A DNA stretch of 64,000 bases from assembly GCA_037833965.1 (NCBI GenBank), contig AP031358.1, forward strand, positions 20,778,001-20,842,000. Reading direction: 5' to 3'. Made by a program: the position numbers and the translations under genes. This DNA comes from Marchantia polymorpha subsp. ruderalis. Its lineage: Eukaryota; Streptophyta; Marchantiopsida; Marchantiales; Marchantiaceae. Within the stretch, counting starts at the first letter, position 1; each line of letters begins with the position of its first letter. The notes below the pieces were generated by a model. It had not been told where the DNA came from, did no database searches, and worked only from the letters and a program-made list of their open reading frames with translations. Shown one piece after another: positions 25,575-37,681 of this stretch.

Positions 25575-28500
25575 ATGGCGCTGCGACTCCCCGTTCACCC
25601 GGCGGTGGGCGCCAGTCTCAAGCTGAATCAGCGCGCCTCCGCGCTCTCTGGTAAATAAATCGCTCGGGCCGCTTCCATTCGCTTTGCTTTGAAGATGAAT
25701 CGAATGTGGGTTTTAGCGTGAAAAGAACCGGGTTCCAACGCCAAGAACGAGCCGGGGCAATGTCGTCGCCCCCGCCACCGTTGCCTCCTCCCTCGCGCCC
25801 AACGTCTCGTCGCCCCCCGAACCCCCGGCCGTCGGGGTAGATGGCCCGTCCCGTTCCATCGGTCCCCTTGCGAGTCTCCATGAATCGCTGGTGCATCTCT
25901 CCCGCGGGCCGAATCGAGCGGTCCATCGACCCCGTGGTCGCTACACGAGGCGGCCACAATTCCTCCCCCCCTCCCCTCCCCTTCCCTTCCTGAATGAAAT
26001 GCGATGATGAATGGCGGTCCCATTGTTCATGCGTTACGCAAGAACCGGGGCCGCCGTCGCCGTCGTTTCTAGCTTAACGCAGCGCGAGCGGGTTTTCGGT
26101 GATCAGACGGGATGGATGACGCTGGGTGTGGTGGTGCAGGTGACAGTCACCGGCTGGCGAAGCTGGGCGGCCTGAACAAGGCGAGCGGCAATGGGCTGAG
26201 GAAGGAGTTCTTCGGCTCCCACCCGATGGAGCCCGCGGTCCGTCCGTCCGCCAGCACCGCGCCTCCGGCGACGGCCGCTGCCCCCGTCGCCGCTCCAGGT
26301 ACAGCCCGCTCTGGAATTCCCCGGGGGGTTTTCGAATTTCAATTTGCTCTTGAATTCCTTCTCTGGCTTCGAGCGGCCGACGGAGTTGTCGGATTCTAGG
26401 GGGCGAGGGGGAAGAGGGGCAGCTTTCTGATCGCGCGTGGCGCGGCGGCGGGTGGGAATGAAGTGGCGCAGGAAAATTGGGACGAGCTCAACAAGTCGCT
26501 GGAGGGAGCTTCCCCGTTCGAGATTATGCAGAAGGCCCTGACCATGTTCGGCAACGACATTGCCATCGCCTTCAGGTAAGAATGCGGAGAGTGGTCAGAA
26601 TCGTTCCTTTCATCCACATTCGCAAGAAATTCTTGCGCATGAAAAAAATCATGTGGATTGCTCACAGTCGTTCGGTGACACGTCCAGCTGTGAATCGTAA
26701 GCTAGAAAGAGTCGAGTCGAGCTGCGAGGGCATTTGAGCTTGCGTTGGAATCTGGTACGTTCAATCCAGAGCAGATTTCTGGAGTTCCGTAGCCGGATTT
26801 CAACCCCTCCGATTTTTAGATGGGAAGATTCTCCTTTCAATCCCTTGAGAAGTACAAGCCCTGGGGATCGCAAGGGAATTGATGAGTACCAGTGTACACG
26901 CTCAGACCACACTTCAGCACACTCTTGAAATCTTCAAACCCTCGAATGACTTCGGATATTCCCCCACCATTTTCAGAGCTTGTCATGGGGTTTTTGAGCC
27001 TCTGGCGGAAATGCCAGAAGCTCATTAGTCAGAGTCACGTCGGTCAAGAGATGACTCTACCTCGTACAATTTGGCCTGAGATGTATGCCGGCCGCTTGCG
27101 CAGCAGAGTGTTTCATGTGAATGAGAGATTTCACGCTGAATTTGATCGCCTTGTATTTATCCGTGCATGTAGTGGAGCAGAGGATGTCGCGCTCATCGAG
27201 TACGCACATCTCACAGGGCTGCCGTACCGAGTGTTCAGTCTGGAAACCGGAAGGCTGAACCCCGAGACCTACCGCTTGTTCGACGAGGTGGAGAAAAAGT
27301 ATAACATCCATATCGAGTACATGTTCCCCGACGCGTCGGAGGTTGAAGCTCTCGTCAGAGCGAAGGGACTCTTCTCCTTCTACCAGGACGGTCACCAGGA
27401 GTGCTGCAGAGTTCGCAAGGTCAGACCTCTCAGGCGAGCGCTCAAAGGACTCCGAGCCTGGATCACCGGACAGCGACGTGATCAGTCCCCTGGCACCAGG
27501 GCCAACGTCCCCGTCGTCCAGGTACCGGTCTTTCCACCCCCCCGCCCCACCCTCCTCGGCTCCCATAACATGCTCTGATGTTGTGCCACGGTGCGTTGTG
27601 GACGTTACCAACTACCAGTACACCCTGGTACCAGGTACCTTAGTGCCAGGGTGCATTGTGGACGTTGCCAGCTACCAGGGAAGGGCTTTCGTTGCAGTTT
27701 ATATTTTTTCTTCTTTTCTTGTTTTTTTTTTTTTTTTTTTTTTTTTTTGTTTTTGGTCGGAGCTTTTTTCCAGCATCCACAAACTGGTTCATTTTTTGAC
27801 CTGTCGCATCGTCTTGGGCACAGGTCGATCCTGCATTCGAGGGTCTCGATGGAGGTCCTGGAAGTCTCATCAAGTTCAACCCCCTCACTGCCGCGACCGG
27901 TGCAGAAGTGTGGAATTTCTTGCGAACGATGAACGTCCCCATCAATGCTCTCCACTCGCAGGTACTTTGATGACCATGTCCGAGCGAGTGGATCGTAATC
28001 TCATTTTACCTCCGGAGACTTGAGAAGTATTGTTAGCGTGAATTATGGTTGTTCTAAGGCAATCCTACCTGTCATTTACCGAGGCACTAGTTCTCTGAGT
28101 AATTTTGCATCCACGTGCATTCTCGCAGGGTTACGTCTCCATCGGCTGTGAACCTTGCACAAGACCTGTCCTCCCAGGCCAGCACGAGCGAGAAGGTCGA
28201 TGGTGGTGGGAAGACGCCACCGCTAAGGAATGCGGTCTGCACAAGGTACAACAAGGACTCATGTCTGATTTTCAAGCAATAGAACACGGAGCAGAGAGTG
28301 GAAATTTGTGGTGGACGAGGATGGGAATTACGTGGAGGGGAGGCTCTTTGCCCACGTCCCTCTTGCCTCAAGCTGCCTTGAAAGTTCAAAAAACAATTGA
28401 GGGAATGTTTTAGCTTTGAAAGTATGGGTTTGTCGGGCACTGTCCGTGCGGAAGGTCTTTCGTCTGTTATCGGAGCTCACGAGGGGACCGAAAGGGTTTT

Positions 28501-29164
28501 TAATTTCTTCGTGTGTAGACACGTCTCTCACGGAGAAAAGGCCGCTCAGCATGATCGTCACCCATAGAGACATTCTGGCTCGTAAGATTTGCAGTTCCAT
28601 ATCATAATTCATTTTTCTCGTCGGTGCAGGGCAATCTGAACGAGCAGCAAACGACAGAGAGTGGCATCGGAGCTGCCGTCGAAGTACAAGATATCTTCAC
28701 GGGCAAGAACGTCACTGCTCTGAGCAGGGAAGAAATCGAAAGGGCCACCGCGGAGCCAAGGGACAAAGCAGGTCTTGTGGTTCTGTATGCTCCATGGTGC
28801 CAGTACTCTCAGGCCATGGATGAAGCCTTCAACCAAGTGGCCGACACTCTCGAACACTCTCCAGTTCTTGTGAGTGAACATTCTTCGCCTCAGCCTGCTC
28901 CCATTTTGCTATCGCCCTGTGGGATGTGTGCATGAAGATCTCATATCATAGCCTATCCAATGCTAATCAGTGGATTATTTTTGCTTGCAGGTTGGGAAGT
29001 TCAGGGCCGATGGAGACCAAAAAGCCTACGCTCAGCAGAATTTGCAGCTTGTAACCTTCCCGACTATTCTTTTCTTCCCGAGGGGAACCAGGGCGGTTGT
29101 CAAGTACCCCTCGGAACGTAGGGACGTGGACTCTCTCCTGGCCTTCGTAAAATCCTTCCAATAG
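25575..29164 (+). CDS. APR: 5'-adenylylsulfate (APS) reductase, plastid type, with C-terminal thioredoxin-like domain
   Basis: Eight exons (25575-25650, 26140-26298, 26464-26575, 27173-27521, 27824-27961, 28129-28245, 28630-28869, 28991-29164) give 454 residues, the usual plant APR length. Residues 1 to about 80 are rich in Ala, Ser, Pro and basic residues, as expected of a plastid transit peptide. The reductase domain carries [17 protein letters not shown] (115-131), the ECC pair (Cys193-Cys194), GCEPC (Cys285, Cys288) and ECGLH (catalytic-type Cys313). The four cluster cysteines show a 4Fe-4S APR rather than the cluster-free APR-B/PAPS reductase type. The enzyme reduces APS to sulfite in plastids using glutathione through the C-terminal domain. 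That domain is intact in length, but its active site reads Trp-Cys374-Gln-Tyr-Ser377, where plant APRs normally have a second cysteine. Exon 3 uses the acceptor at 26463, which keeps phase; other splice sites are clean GT-AG. The ATG is the first in the leader. Confidence 0.97.
27582..27748. repeat. 60-bp imperfect tandem repeat and T27 run in APR intron 4
   Basis: Inside the intron 27522-27823, text around 27582-27618 recurs 60 bases later at 27642-27678 (GCATTGTGGACGTTGCCAG versus GCGTTGTGGACGTTACCAA). A run of 27 T follows at 27722-27748, ahead of the acceptor at 27823. Confidence 0.85.
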
Positions 29165-31300
29165 CTAGTAATCCCCGAGCTGTAAAATAGCCCGTCGAGC
29201 GATATATTATTGACTGTAGGAATGGAAGTGCCGTCAGCACTTGGTTAGCTTGATACATTATCACATTGCACAACCTGCAGAGGCGGATCTGCCTAGAGCC
29301 CGAATTAGAGTTATAGATTCCTGTTTTGTTACACCGTCAAATTTTGACTGAGAGATTGACGGCTAAGAAAAAGTTTTAGCGGAGAAATGATTGCGCATCA
29401 GATATTCTGTCTCGCTGTCTAGATTTCAGTCACTGCGAGGTTGGCGGTCTTGTTCCTATTCCAGTTTTATAAATGTTAAGGTGGTCTTCTGTGTCTAGAA
29501 CTCGTGCCTGTCAGCTGAATTGTGTCCAGAATGTGAGTGGATGAGTGTGTGCTCAATGATTATTTGTGTGCAATTGTGGAGGCAATGACCACCTAGAGAA
29601 GAATGTTCTCGAAAGTTAGACTATGCATCTCGAGACTGCTGTCTTCTTATTGCGTACTCTTATACGAAGAAACAAAACGTAGGAAGTTTGAATGTGCCAA
29701 CATATTATTGTGTACACTCCACCATAGTAACTACCGAATCAATGTACTAAACGTCAACACTTATTGTATTATGTTACAACACATCAAATCGTGTCGATAT
29801 TATTACATCTCAACAGTGAAATTCTTCGAATACTCACAGAGAACGTGAACTGTAGTACAATGATAAGGAAATGATAAAAGCAAGAAAACATTGTGTCGGG
29901 ATTCTGAACTAAGCACTTTTGTCTCAATAACCAGAGTATTTCAACAAACTTACACAAAAAAGGATGGGACTGTGCCTCAGTTTTTTTAAAAGATCTCATA
30001 TGAGATAAGCGTAGATAGTATTGAAAGTTTGTGGGTTAGCATCACAGACCAGAGTCGTGAAAGTAGCGTTAAGTGATAAAATGCATTCATTTCTTCTCGA
30101 AAACCATCCCCAGACGGTATGAAAATAGGAGGATGAAAACATAACACACAACATCTACAATATAAACAGTAAATGTCAGATTAAAATACCTGATTGTTTC
30201 ACTGTGTGGAGCACAAGTTAATATCAAAGCAATTTAAACATAAATAAAATATATTTTGTTAGATATAAAGATTTACAATTATTGGTCATCGTCACTCATT
30301 ATCGTATCAAAGTTAGAGAAATATGTATTTCTACATTTGGAGCTCTTGCATCAAACCGTCGAATTTGTACGTCCACGAATATGAATATTCATTATGTTCG
30401 AGAGTGGGTAGGATCATTGGTATGTTTTTACGTTATGTAAGTATGAACTATCATGCTTTTAATCGTTTTCTGCGTAGCCATTTAGAATCTTCACAAATGT
30501 ATAATTTGAATGAGTTTGGACATCACTGATTTAACTTGCGCTGTGATGACTTCTAGATATGTTTTGCTAAACCGAATTATAGTGATTTGATTGATGTTAA
30601 TTTTGGTAATTAATATTAATCTCAAAATTATATTTGTAAGATTTACTGTAAGTTTTTTTATATTTTTTAATCGATTTACATTTTTAATATATATTTTTTT
30701 TATTTATTGTTGATGATATTGATATGATTATTAATTGTATAATAAATATGTAAAAATAAAAATAAAAATACCTTTTTTTTATAGGAATGAATAATCCATC
30801 TAAAAATATAAATTTAATATCTGATATGGAAATGTAGCTAATGATCTTCATATCATACTGATTAAATAATAAATCTGTTCAAATTATAAATTAATTAAAA
30901 ATCATCGTATATCAAATCAACAATGTTCATTTTTATCGGGTGATTAAATTGAATCGATATAAAATTTTATAGAATTGAAAAAATTCAATAGACCTGATTT
31001 GAATACATTTGGACAGACAATGAAACAAGATTAGTGAGGGTAATCTACTTATATAGAACCAAGTTCAAATTGCACACCAAGTAGAGCCACCTCAACGCAC
31101 ACCAATGCTCACTCAAACAAATATATCAATTCTCACAAGTCTTAGTAAAAGGCACAGGCACCCTTGCTTACGACGTAATGGATAAGGCACCAAAGAGTCT
31201 GCGGAACGATGATGATGACATTGTCACTCAACGTGGTTTGACTGTGAATGACAGACCTTGTTCGAGAGTTACCGAGTAAGCTCATATCTCTTGGACCACG
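29165..31300. other. APR 3' flank and AT-rich intergenic DNA
   Basis: The first few hundred bases probably hold the APR 3' UTR. Beyond about 29600 the DNA turns AT-rich, extremely so at 30540-31000, with no frame of interest. Confidence 0.45.
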
Positions 31301-32173
31301 TACTATTTCCTGCCGGACGCTCTTCCAGTGACGTATGAAGATGTGCAGAAAGCCAAGAGAGGCAAAGACGGAGGAGGACGCCGCAAAAGGAGAGCCTTAG
31401 AACTGAAGGGGCGCAAATGGCAGAGGGTCCGGTGGAAGGAAGCGAGGAATGAAGTGACGGACGCAAAGCCAAGATCTCTTGGATGGCGGGCACGCCGAAG
31501 GTTCAGGGAATGGACCAGCACTTGGCTCACGAGCGCGACGCGATTCTGCGCTCGCAGGCGATCGACTTCCGATGAAGCCGTAGGAGCCATGCGTGCAATT
31601 GTCGCCCCACCATTCTCTCGATGAAATCGTCCATCTGGTAAGTCCTGATGACCGTGCCTCGCGCATTTTTGTCAGATGATTCTCGTCGAGAAGATTCGCC
31701 TCAATGTCCAACACTTCTCTCTCTCGAATTTCATCTTCCGAAATTGGGCGTGGGATATGACAGACACGCGAAGACGAGCCCCCCCACGCGTCCGTGTGCA
31801 GATTTTTACGAGCACAATCAAATTCATTATCTAAACTGTCATGAGCACATTATTGGCCATCGATGAGGCATGTTGTCTTGAGTTCCGGTACGAGGAAGGA
31901 AAAGAAGATCGTATTTAGTGGTCACACGTAGAAATTTCGTCCGGAGCAGTCACTCGTTCAAATCCCAGTGCAAAGGGGAGGGCAATTTTTGAAATCCCTT
32001 TTTTGAACTGATGACTGTATGCTTCTCCGTGTATCAGTCTCATTCGGCAGCTAATTGGCATTCTTGTTAATGCCGGCGGCGGGAAGTCGAACGAAGCGAA
32101 GGAGAAGCTGTGTTCGATCGCCGAGTCTATTTGTCGTTCCGATCGAGGTTTAGATGGATGAAGAACGATCGAG
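31301..32173. other. Left part of GC-rich island, short coding-like frames
   Basis: GC content rises at about 31320. Plus-strand frames include one opening with GTG at 31328 (98 codons, very basic) and an ATG frame starting near 31482 that gives about 30 residues (MAGTPKVQGMDQHLAHERDA and on). These may be exons of the unrecognised gene to the right, but I could not join them. Confidence 0.3.
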
Positions 32174-33416
32174 GTGTCTATCCAGATCGGATTGCTCCTT
32201 CTTGATCGTGAACTTGCTGTGGGTATACAGCGGGCATTGATTTTCAGCACCTCGTCGAAGAGTGATGGGACCAAGTCGATCGCCGAGTCCCGGCCGATCT
32301 TGTTGCCGCAGCTGCGACGGCAAATCGACATGCGGGAACCGTCGAGACAAGCGCAACCCGAGCCCCACCGCGTGCATCGTCCCAGCTGGAATGCCGTGCT
32401 ACGGACCTTCAGGACCACCGCGGTCTCGGAGTCCTTGTTCCACGCACTTGGACTCGTGCCGATGCGTGGGGACGAGCTCGAGGCCGCCCAGCCCGAGGAG
32501 CGCGAATCCATGCGACTATCGGCTCTGCTCGGCATCAGAAACGTACGCGGAGAAAGTTTCGAGGCCCCATTCGATGATGTGCTCCGATCCGTCCAATCAG
32601 CGCAACCTCAGACGTCCCAAATCTCCGGTCTCGAGGATTTGCGCCGTCCAAGGCCCTGCAAGAAAGCCGGACATGGATGCGGCAGGCATCATCACCAAGA
32701 ATCCCGAGTATCCCACCCCTGCAGAGCTCCACACGATCATCCGCCTCGATTCCAGTCTCAAGCACCAGGGCATTTATCAATTTCTCGGGCGCATCAAAGA
32801 GCCTCCATTTTGGGCTCGACCCGGAGACATTATGATCGTGAAGATCCCCAGGGCGCATCTTTCTAAAGACAACGGATACGTCGCGTTCTACACGCAGAGG
32901 CACAACGAGCAGAGATTCCAATTCTGCCCCGGCGACCTGCTCCTGAGGCTGGGCAAGTTCACGGACGGCAATGTCTGGCGCTTCAAGGTCAGATACAAGT
33001 TGTTTCTCCTGACGGACGAGCTGCGATGGCTGCTGATCGGCATGGTCGACAACTTCGTCGACCTGCTCCCTCTGACGGCGCACATGCACGACAGGGTGAA
33101 CATCGATCGGCACTGCCGATTCTTTGTGCCTCGTCGTGGCGATCTCATCGTGCAATTACTGTCGGAAGACAACGCTTCGAAGCTGGCCTGGTTCAGCCCC
33201 AGGACCAAGGACTGTTTGAGGAAAGGGGACATTGTAGTCAGGGCATTCTATGGATCCCTCCACGATAAGGCCGGAGGGCTCCTGTTGGAAGTCGAAGCCC
33301 AGGTCGAGATCTACATGTACACCGGGATCGGATTGAGCTGGATCTACATGGGCCGAGACGACTGCTGGCTCAAAGAAGGCCGTGATATATTGCCAATTCC
33401 TGGGAATGCTGCTTGA
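32174..33416 (+). CDS. Unrecognised gene-like region, coding signal in two successive frames
   Basis: Two overlapping plus-strand frames look coding by composition and by protein-like sequence. One runs through about 32174-32655 (a stretch including SLFHALGLVPMRGDELEAAQ). From about 32660 the signal continues in the next frame to a TGA at 33416 (DIMIVKIPRAHLS, NVWRFKVRYKLFLL, CLRKGDIVVRAFYGS, LSWIYMGRDDCWLK). The second part is about 250 residues, with alternating hydrophobic and charged segments suggesting a beta-rich soluble domain. I do not recognise the family. No short GT-AG intron explains the frame change, so a frameshifted or recently decayed host gene, an assembly error or an unusual splice are the options. 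A plausible 3' splice acceptor lies at 32248 (GATTTTCAG). It sits alone in a GC-rich island. Confidence 0.5.
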
Positions 33417-35736
33417 GCTGCTTCTGCGCGAGATTCCAGATGCCGAGCAGCCCAACCTTCCAAGATCGTCATCGAAGAGCGAGATCCGCGTCTCTTCTCG
33501 ATGATTGTGTTTTCGCCGATCGCGAAATAGACGAGAAACTCCACCGGATTCAGATCTCGAGCTTTCGAAGACAACGCGGTGACGTTTCATGAGAAGAAGC
33601 TGAATGTCAATCACGCTGAGAATTTGAGAATTCATGAGAACCATGTCGTAGAGCTTTGCTAAGCAGGGAGTCTATTCGGGTTCCGGATCAGGATCAAGCA
33701 GGCGATGATTGCCATCATAGCAGCACCCGGTTGCCAGTGAGAATTTCAACATTTATGGCATTTGCCTCATTTAGAGCCGGCTGCAGGCGGCCTGCCATAA
33801 TTTCATTAGCAGACATCGCTTTCACTTTCCTGATGAGAGAACGAGAGAATTTATTCCAGACTAGGGGTAACGAAATTCACACACCGCTCCAGGCAGTGGG
33901 AAAGTGCAAATTGTTCAGCGATTGCAAAAGCAGTGATTGGAAAAATGCCCCACCCGGAGAATGCTCCCTACTCCAAAGGCACCTCGACGTACACTTCCGA
34001 CTGTAGAGGGCTCATCCACAGCTACAGAGATTGCTGATGCTATGGGAAGTCTTGCAGTAGACCGACGAGCTCAGCCAAATCTATGCATAGATTTCGAATA
34101 TTCTGGAAAGTTTTGAGCTTGAAAAGTTGAGATAGTCTTCTCTTGGTTACGGACCCTTCAATGCTCGTCATCCCTCGCCGACGTGCATAAAGTTTTTGCA
34201 GAAATCATCATGTTCCGGGCAATTTCCATAGGAGTTATCTTTGTTACTTGACAGCGAGTTGGTTTACACTATTTTATAACTTTGATGAATTAAGAAGTAC
34301 AAGTATCATCGCGAACAGTGATAAATGATTACTTTGATGATTGGTTTTATAAGTCTTTAATTTATTTGGACTTTTATTGCTTATTTACATATTCTTATTG
34401 CTTCTATCAACGTGTCTATTCACTTGATGAGTACTGGTTTTGAGGGTACTTCTTGTTACACTACGTGGTATGTTTTAGTAGCACCTTTACTTGATGTGAT
34501 GCATTATACAACATAATTGTCTAGTTATGGGGATGTGGCAGGTTGTGTTTTTCGCTCTTAAATCATACACACGTTGTGATATCACATTACGTAGATATTT
34601 GCTTCCTTTAATTTTCAATTTTATTTTCTAAGTTTGAGTTTCATCATATGAAAGCGTTCATTGTGATGTTCCTCGCGAATTACACATCACCTCTACATCA
34701 CTTCAAAATGGATGACACATGACAATCGTCATCGTATTAGTACTACCATATAAGTTAATTATTGACAAAAATGGTAAATTAAAGATAAGAATTACATCAA
34801 GATCAAAACGGCTGGCTATCACTATGCATGTTATTGTTTCGCAGGTACAAAGTTAAGAATAACAGAAATGTTTATGAATAGTTAAAGTATTCGTAATTTA
34901 TATCTATAATGGTTCACACATGAACTATTAAAGCTATTTCAATTTTTGTGAAGTTTGGTTGGATTTTTCATATTCTAGTTATATATCATCTATTTAGTTT
35001 TATTCATATATATGTATATGATCTAATCTACGCAATCTTGATGGATGTTTTGGAAAATATTGATGATTTCAATTATAATATTTTATAAAAAATAGAATTT
35101 TCAGAATTTTGATAAGTAGTTTCTAATTGTATCTAATACAAGAAATGAGATTGATTATACAAGTATTTCAATCTTTAATGAGTTTTACGCTCCAAATAGA
35201 AAATTTATTGAATTTCACACTGTGAAAGTTGTATTAGAATCTCACATTTTTCCTTGAAAATGAGTTGATAATTGATATCATTTCTGAAATCTTTAAGTTT
35301 TAAATTTCAGATCGTGCATATTCATATTCATGTAACTAATATTCGATTTTAATAATTATAACTCTTGATAAGTAGATAAAGTTCAACCTCATCCAAATAA
35401 TTTTTTTGTATTCTCATAACACGAAATAATCCTCTACAAATTTTGTCTTATAATTCATAGACTAATTACAATTTTGATTTCAAAGGAAAATATAGTAAGT
35501 TATAAATTTGTGATCATATTTTAAATCAAGAAACCCATACCCCTGTTTATATAAAATTTGAATGAATTTTTTCTTTCATCATTGAACAATTTTAATTTCA
35601 ATCATTTAAAAATACTTTTAAATATATAAATTCAATTTCATTTCAAATAATCTTATATTTATGAAAAAAATGTAGAAATTATATCAAAAGTCAAATATCG
35701 TATTCATTTTTTCACACTTAAAAAAATAATCAATCA

Positions 35737-35783
<47 letters not shown>

Positions 35784-36399
35784 AAAGCATTCACTGTCCC
35801 AAAATTCACCAAAATATTGATTTTCTTGGCTGCATAAAGTATCACAGTACAATCATATAATACATATTCCTGGACTAATCAATGGTTTCATCAAAGTTCC
35901 ATTATCTATGAGTCAAGATCTAAACTTGTCATTTTAGTCACACTGATATAACTAAAATCTATGAGCACGTTAACACGCAAAAATATTAATCTACATTATA
36001 ACGTTAATGACACCAACAACGCAATAGACATTATACTACAAGGAACACTTCCTTATTTCTATAATTATAATTAAGATTCAAACCATTTAATTATTCAAAG
36101 ATGTTGCACTAGCTTTGAAATGGTGAAAATTTGATATGTTAAATATATGATTGTGATGAAAGGACACTCATATATAGATACATTGTGTGGTTGAAAAGGA
36201 GAAAAAAAAAATCAAGACAAAGGAGAAATTGTTTGAAAGATGTAACTTGCGCCTGCCAGTTCATTATTCGTGATAGACAAATCTACTATGGCTACAATAT
36301 GACCTTAGTCCATCAGGGAATAAAAAGAGATATGGAGCATTTTGCATGAATTTTGAAAGAATATTTTTGTTCGTTCATTAAATCCCTCTTTTACCTTCT
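33417..36399. other. GC-rich tail then long AT-rich desert
   Basis: To about 34150 composition resembles the island to the left; the plus frame 33656-34006 has no recognised motif. From about 34250 to 36380 the DNA is strongly AT-rich with no frame of interest apart from a TA microsatellite. Confidence 0.5.
35739..35780. repeat. (AT)21 microsatellite
   Basis: Uninterrupted AT dinucleotide run of 42 bases. Confidence 0.95.
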
Positions 36400-37460
36400 T
36401 TAGGACTTACTGTAGCAAAGGCGGTAAAGGAATGAAGCATCAACTTTATCACATATCTCCTGAACATCGAGACAGTTACTTTTATTCTTATTCTCTGAAA
36501 GTCCGAGGCGCATCATACTTTCGCAGTAATTGGCACACCAAACCTCGGGACTGAAAGGCATAAATCTGTTCGCAGCGCAGTCCCACAGTCCACATTTGAT
36601 GGACTTGTCCATCAAAGTCAGGAGGAGCACAGACGAGAAAGCGCACAGTCGAATGACGTGCGCATTCGCCCAGACGAGAGAACACCTGCAATCGAGAGGA
36701 ACGAGAAGTTCGCAATCATGCGAATTTTCTCTTTTGTGCGACAACGACGAATTGTTACTCCATCCCCTGCCCAACCTCTGCTTCGACTTCCTCGCTTCCG
36801 CGCCAACTCGAGACCAACAGCATACAGCCAAAACGAATTTATCGAGAAAAGGTTCGGCTTCGACAACCGCCCTCGTGAACGAGAGGTACCCAAGCTCGAA
36901 CAAGAAATCGTACCAACAGCAGCTGGGCACGAGGTGGACGCCAGAACCTCAATCGGGCTCGGGCTCGGGAATTTCGCATCCTTCCGAGCAACGAGAAGTC
37001 GACGCACTTTCTTCGATCTTCCTTCGTGTCCAAGAAGCGCAATGTCGCGAAGAGCTGCGAGAAGGGCGAAGGAGGAGGAGGAGGAGGAGGAGGAGGGAGA
37101 GACCGGCTGTCAGAGGTGGACCATGTGAGGCGCCTCGTTACACGCTCGCGGGCCACGGCTTCAGCATCGAGAGCGGTCGGACTCGGGATCGGGAGCGACC
37201 GTCGGCGCCGGTCCACGGCGCGAGCGCTCGAGGCGACGACACTTGGCAGGCCCGTTTCGATCGGTGGAGCAAATCGACTGCTCCCCAGCCGCGAAGGTCC
37301 GGACTTCGACGCAGCCACGAGGGCGCGCCGGAAAGGTCGCTGAGTCGGACGAGACCGACCGACCGACCGACAGCAGCAAGCCAAGCCCATGGAATTGCCA
37401 GCGCGGCAGGCGCGCCCGCGGGCAGGCCTGGCGCGGGCGGGCCCTACCCCGCGCCTCGTT
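36400..37460. promoter_or_regulatory. CpG-rich island with GGA trinucleotide run
   Basis: Composition switches from AT-rich to GC- and CpG-rich at about 36500. A (GGA/GAG)n run of about 28 bases lies at 37070-37098. Long overlapping frames exist on both strands (such as 36530-37588 plus and 36839-37390 minus), with Arg/Ser/Pro-rich, low-complexity products, typical of GC-rich non-coding DNA. I read it as the upstream region of the TATA-containing promoter at 37465. Confidence 0.4.
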
Positions 37461-37464
37461 CTGG

Positions 37465-37474
37465 ATATATATAT
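37465..37474 (+). promoter_or_regulatory. Candidate TATA box
   Basis: ATATATATAT flanked by GC-rich DNA (CTGG on the left, CTCGCG on the right). It would place a start site near 37500, about 100 bases before the small frame at 37598. It is nearly palindromic, so the strand is uncertain. Confidence 0.4.
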
Positions 37475-37597
37475 CTCGCGCTGTCAGCGCTGCTCGCCAC
37501 ATTCCTGCCTCCAGTCACCGAGCGCAAAATTTCGGACCTCGTCCTCTTCCTCCTCCCGATCGCAGTTCGAGCAATTTCATCCCCTTGAGTCTCAAGG

Positions 37598-37681
37598 ATG
37601 TGGATTTGGAAGCAAGAAAGCTTGTCGGGATTCGGAGGAAGAGCATCGGGTGGTAATAACCTTGTTTCCATGGGAACTTAA
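37598..37681 (+). CDS. Small ORF, 27 residues
   Basis: ATG-started frame giving MWIWKQESLSGFGGRASGGN followed by seven more residues and TAA. The residue pattern, balanced codons and position about 100 bases downstream of a TATA box look more like a real peptide or a first coding exon than chance. A possible donor, GGTG|GTAATA at 37651, would turn it into the first exon of a larger gene or a leader ORF of the dehydrogenase gene. No family is recognised with certainty. Confidence 0.35.
   Translation: MWIWKQESLSGFGGRASGGNNLVSMGT

Noticed and set aside
25618-26023. Minus-strand frames of 113 and 131 codons over APR intron 1
   Set aside because: Composition-driven frames in a GC-rich intron, with no motif.
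27722-27748. Poly-T run as a Pol III terminator or retrotransposon poly-A tail
   Set aside because: No Pol III gene upstream, no LINE/SINE body and no target duplication were seen around it; treated as intron simple sequence.
27343-28023. 226-codon plus frame across APR exons 4-5
   Set aside because: Runs through introns and the T27 tract in a phase different from the APR exons.
36530-37588. 352-codon plus-strand frame in the CpG-rich island
   Set aside because: Long frames overlap on both strands here, products are Arg/Ser/Pro-rich and low in complexity, and the frame runs through the TATA box; GC-rich composition explains it.
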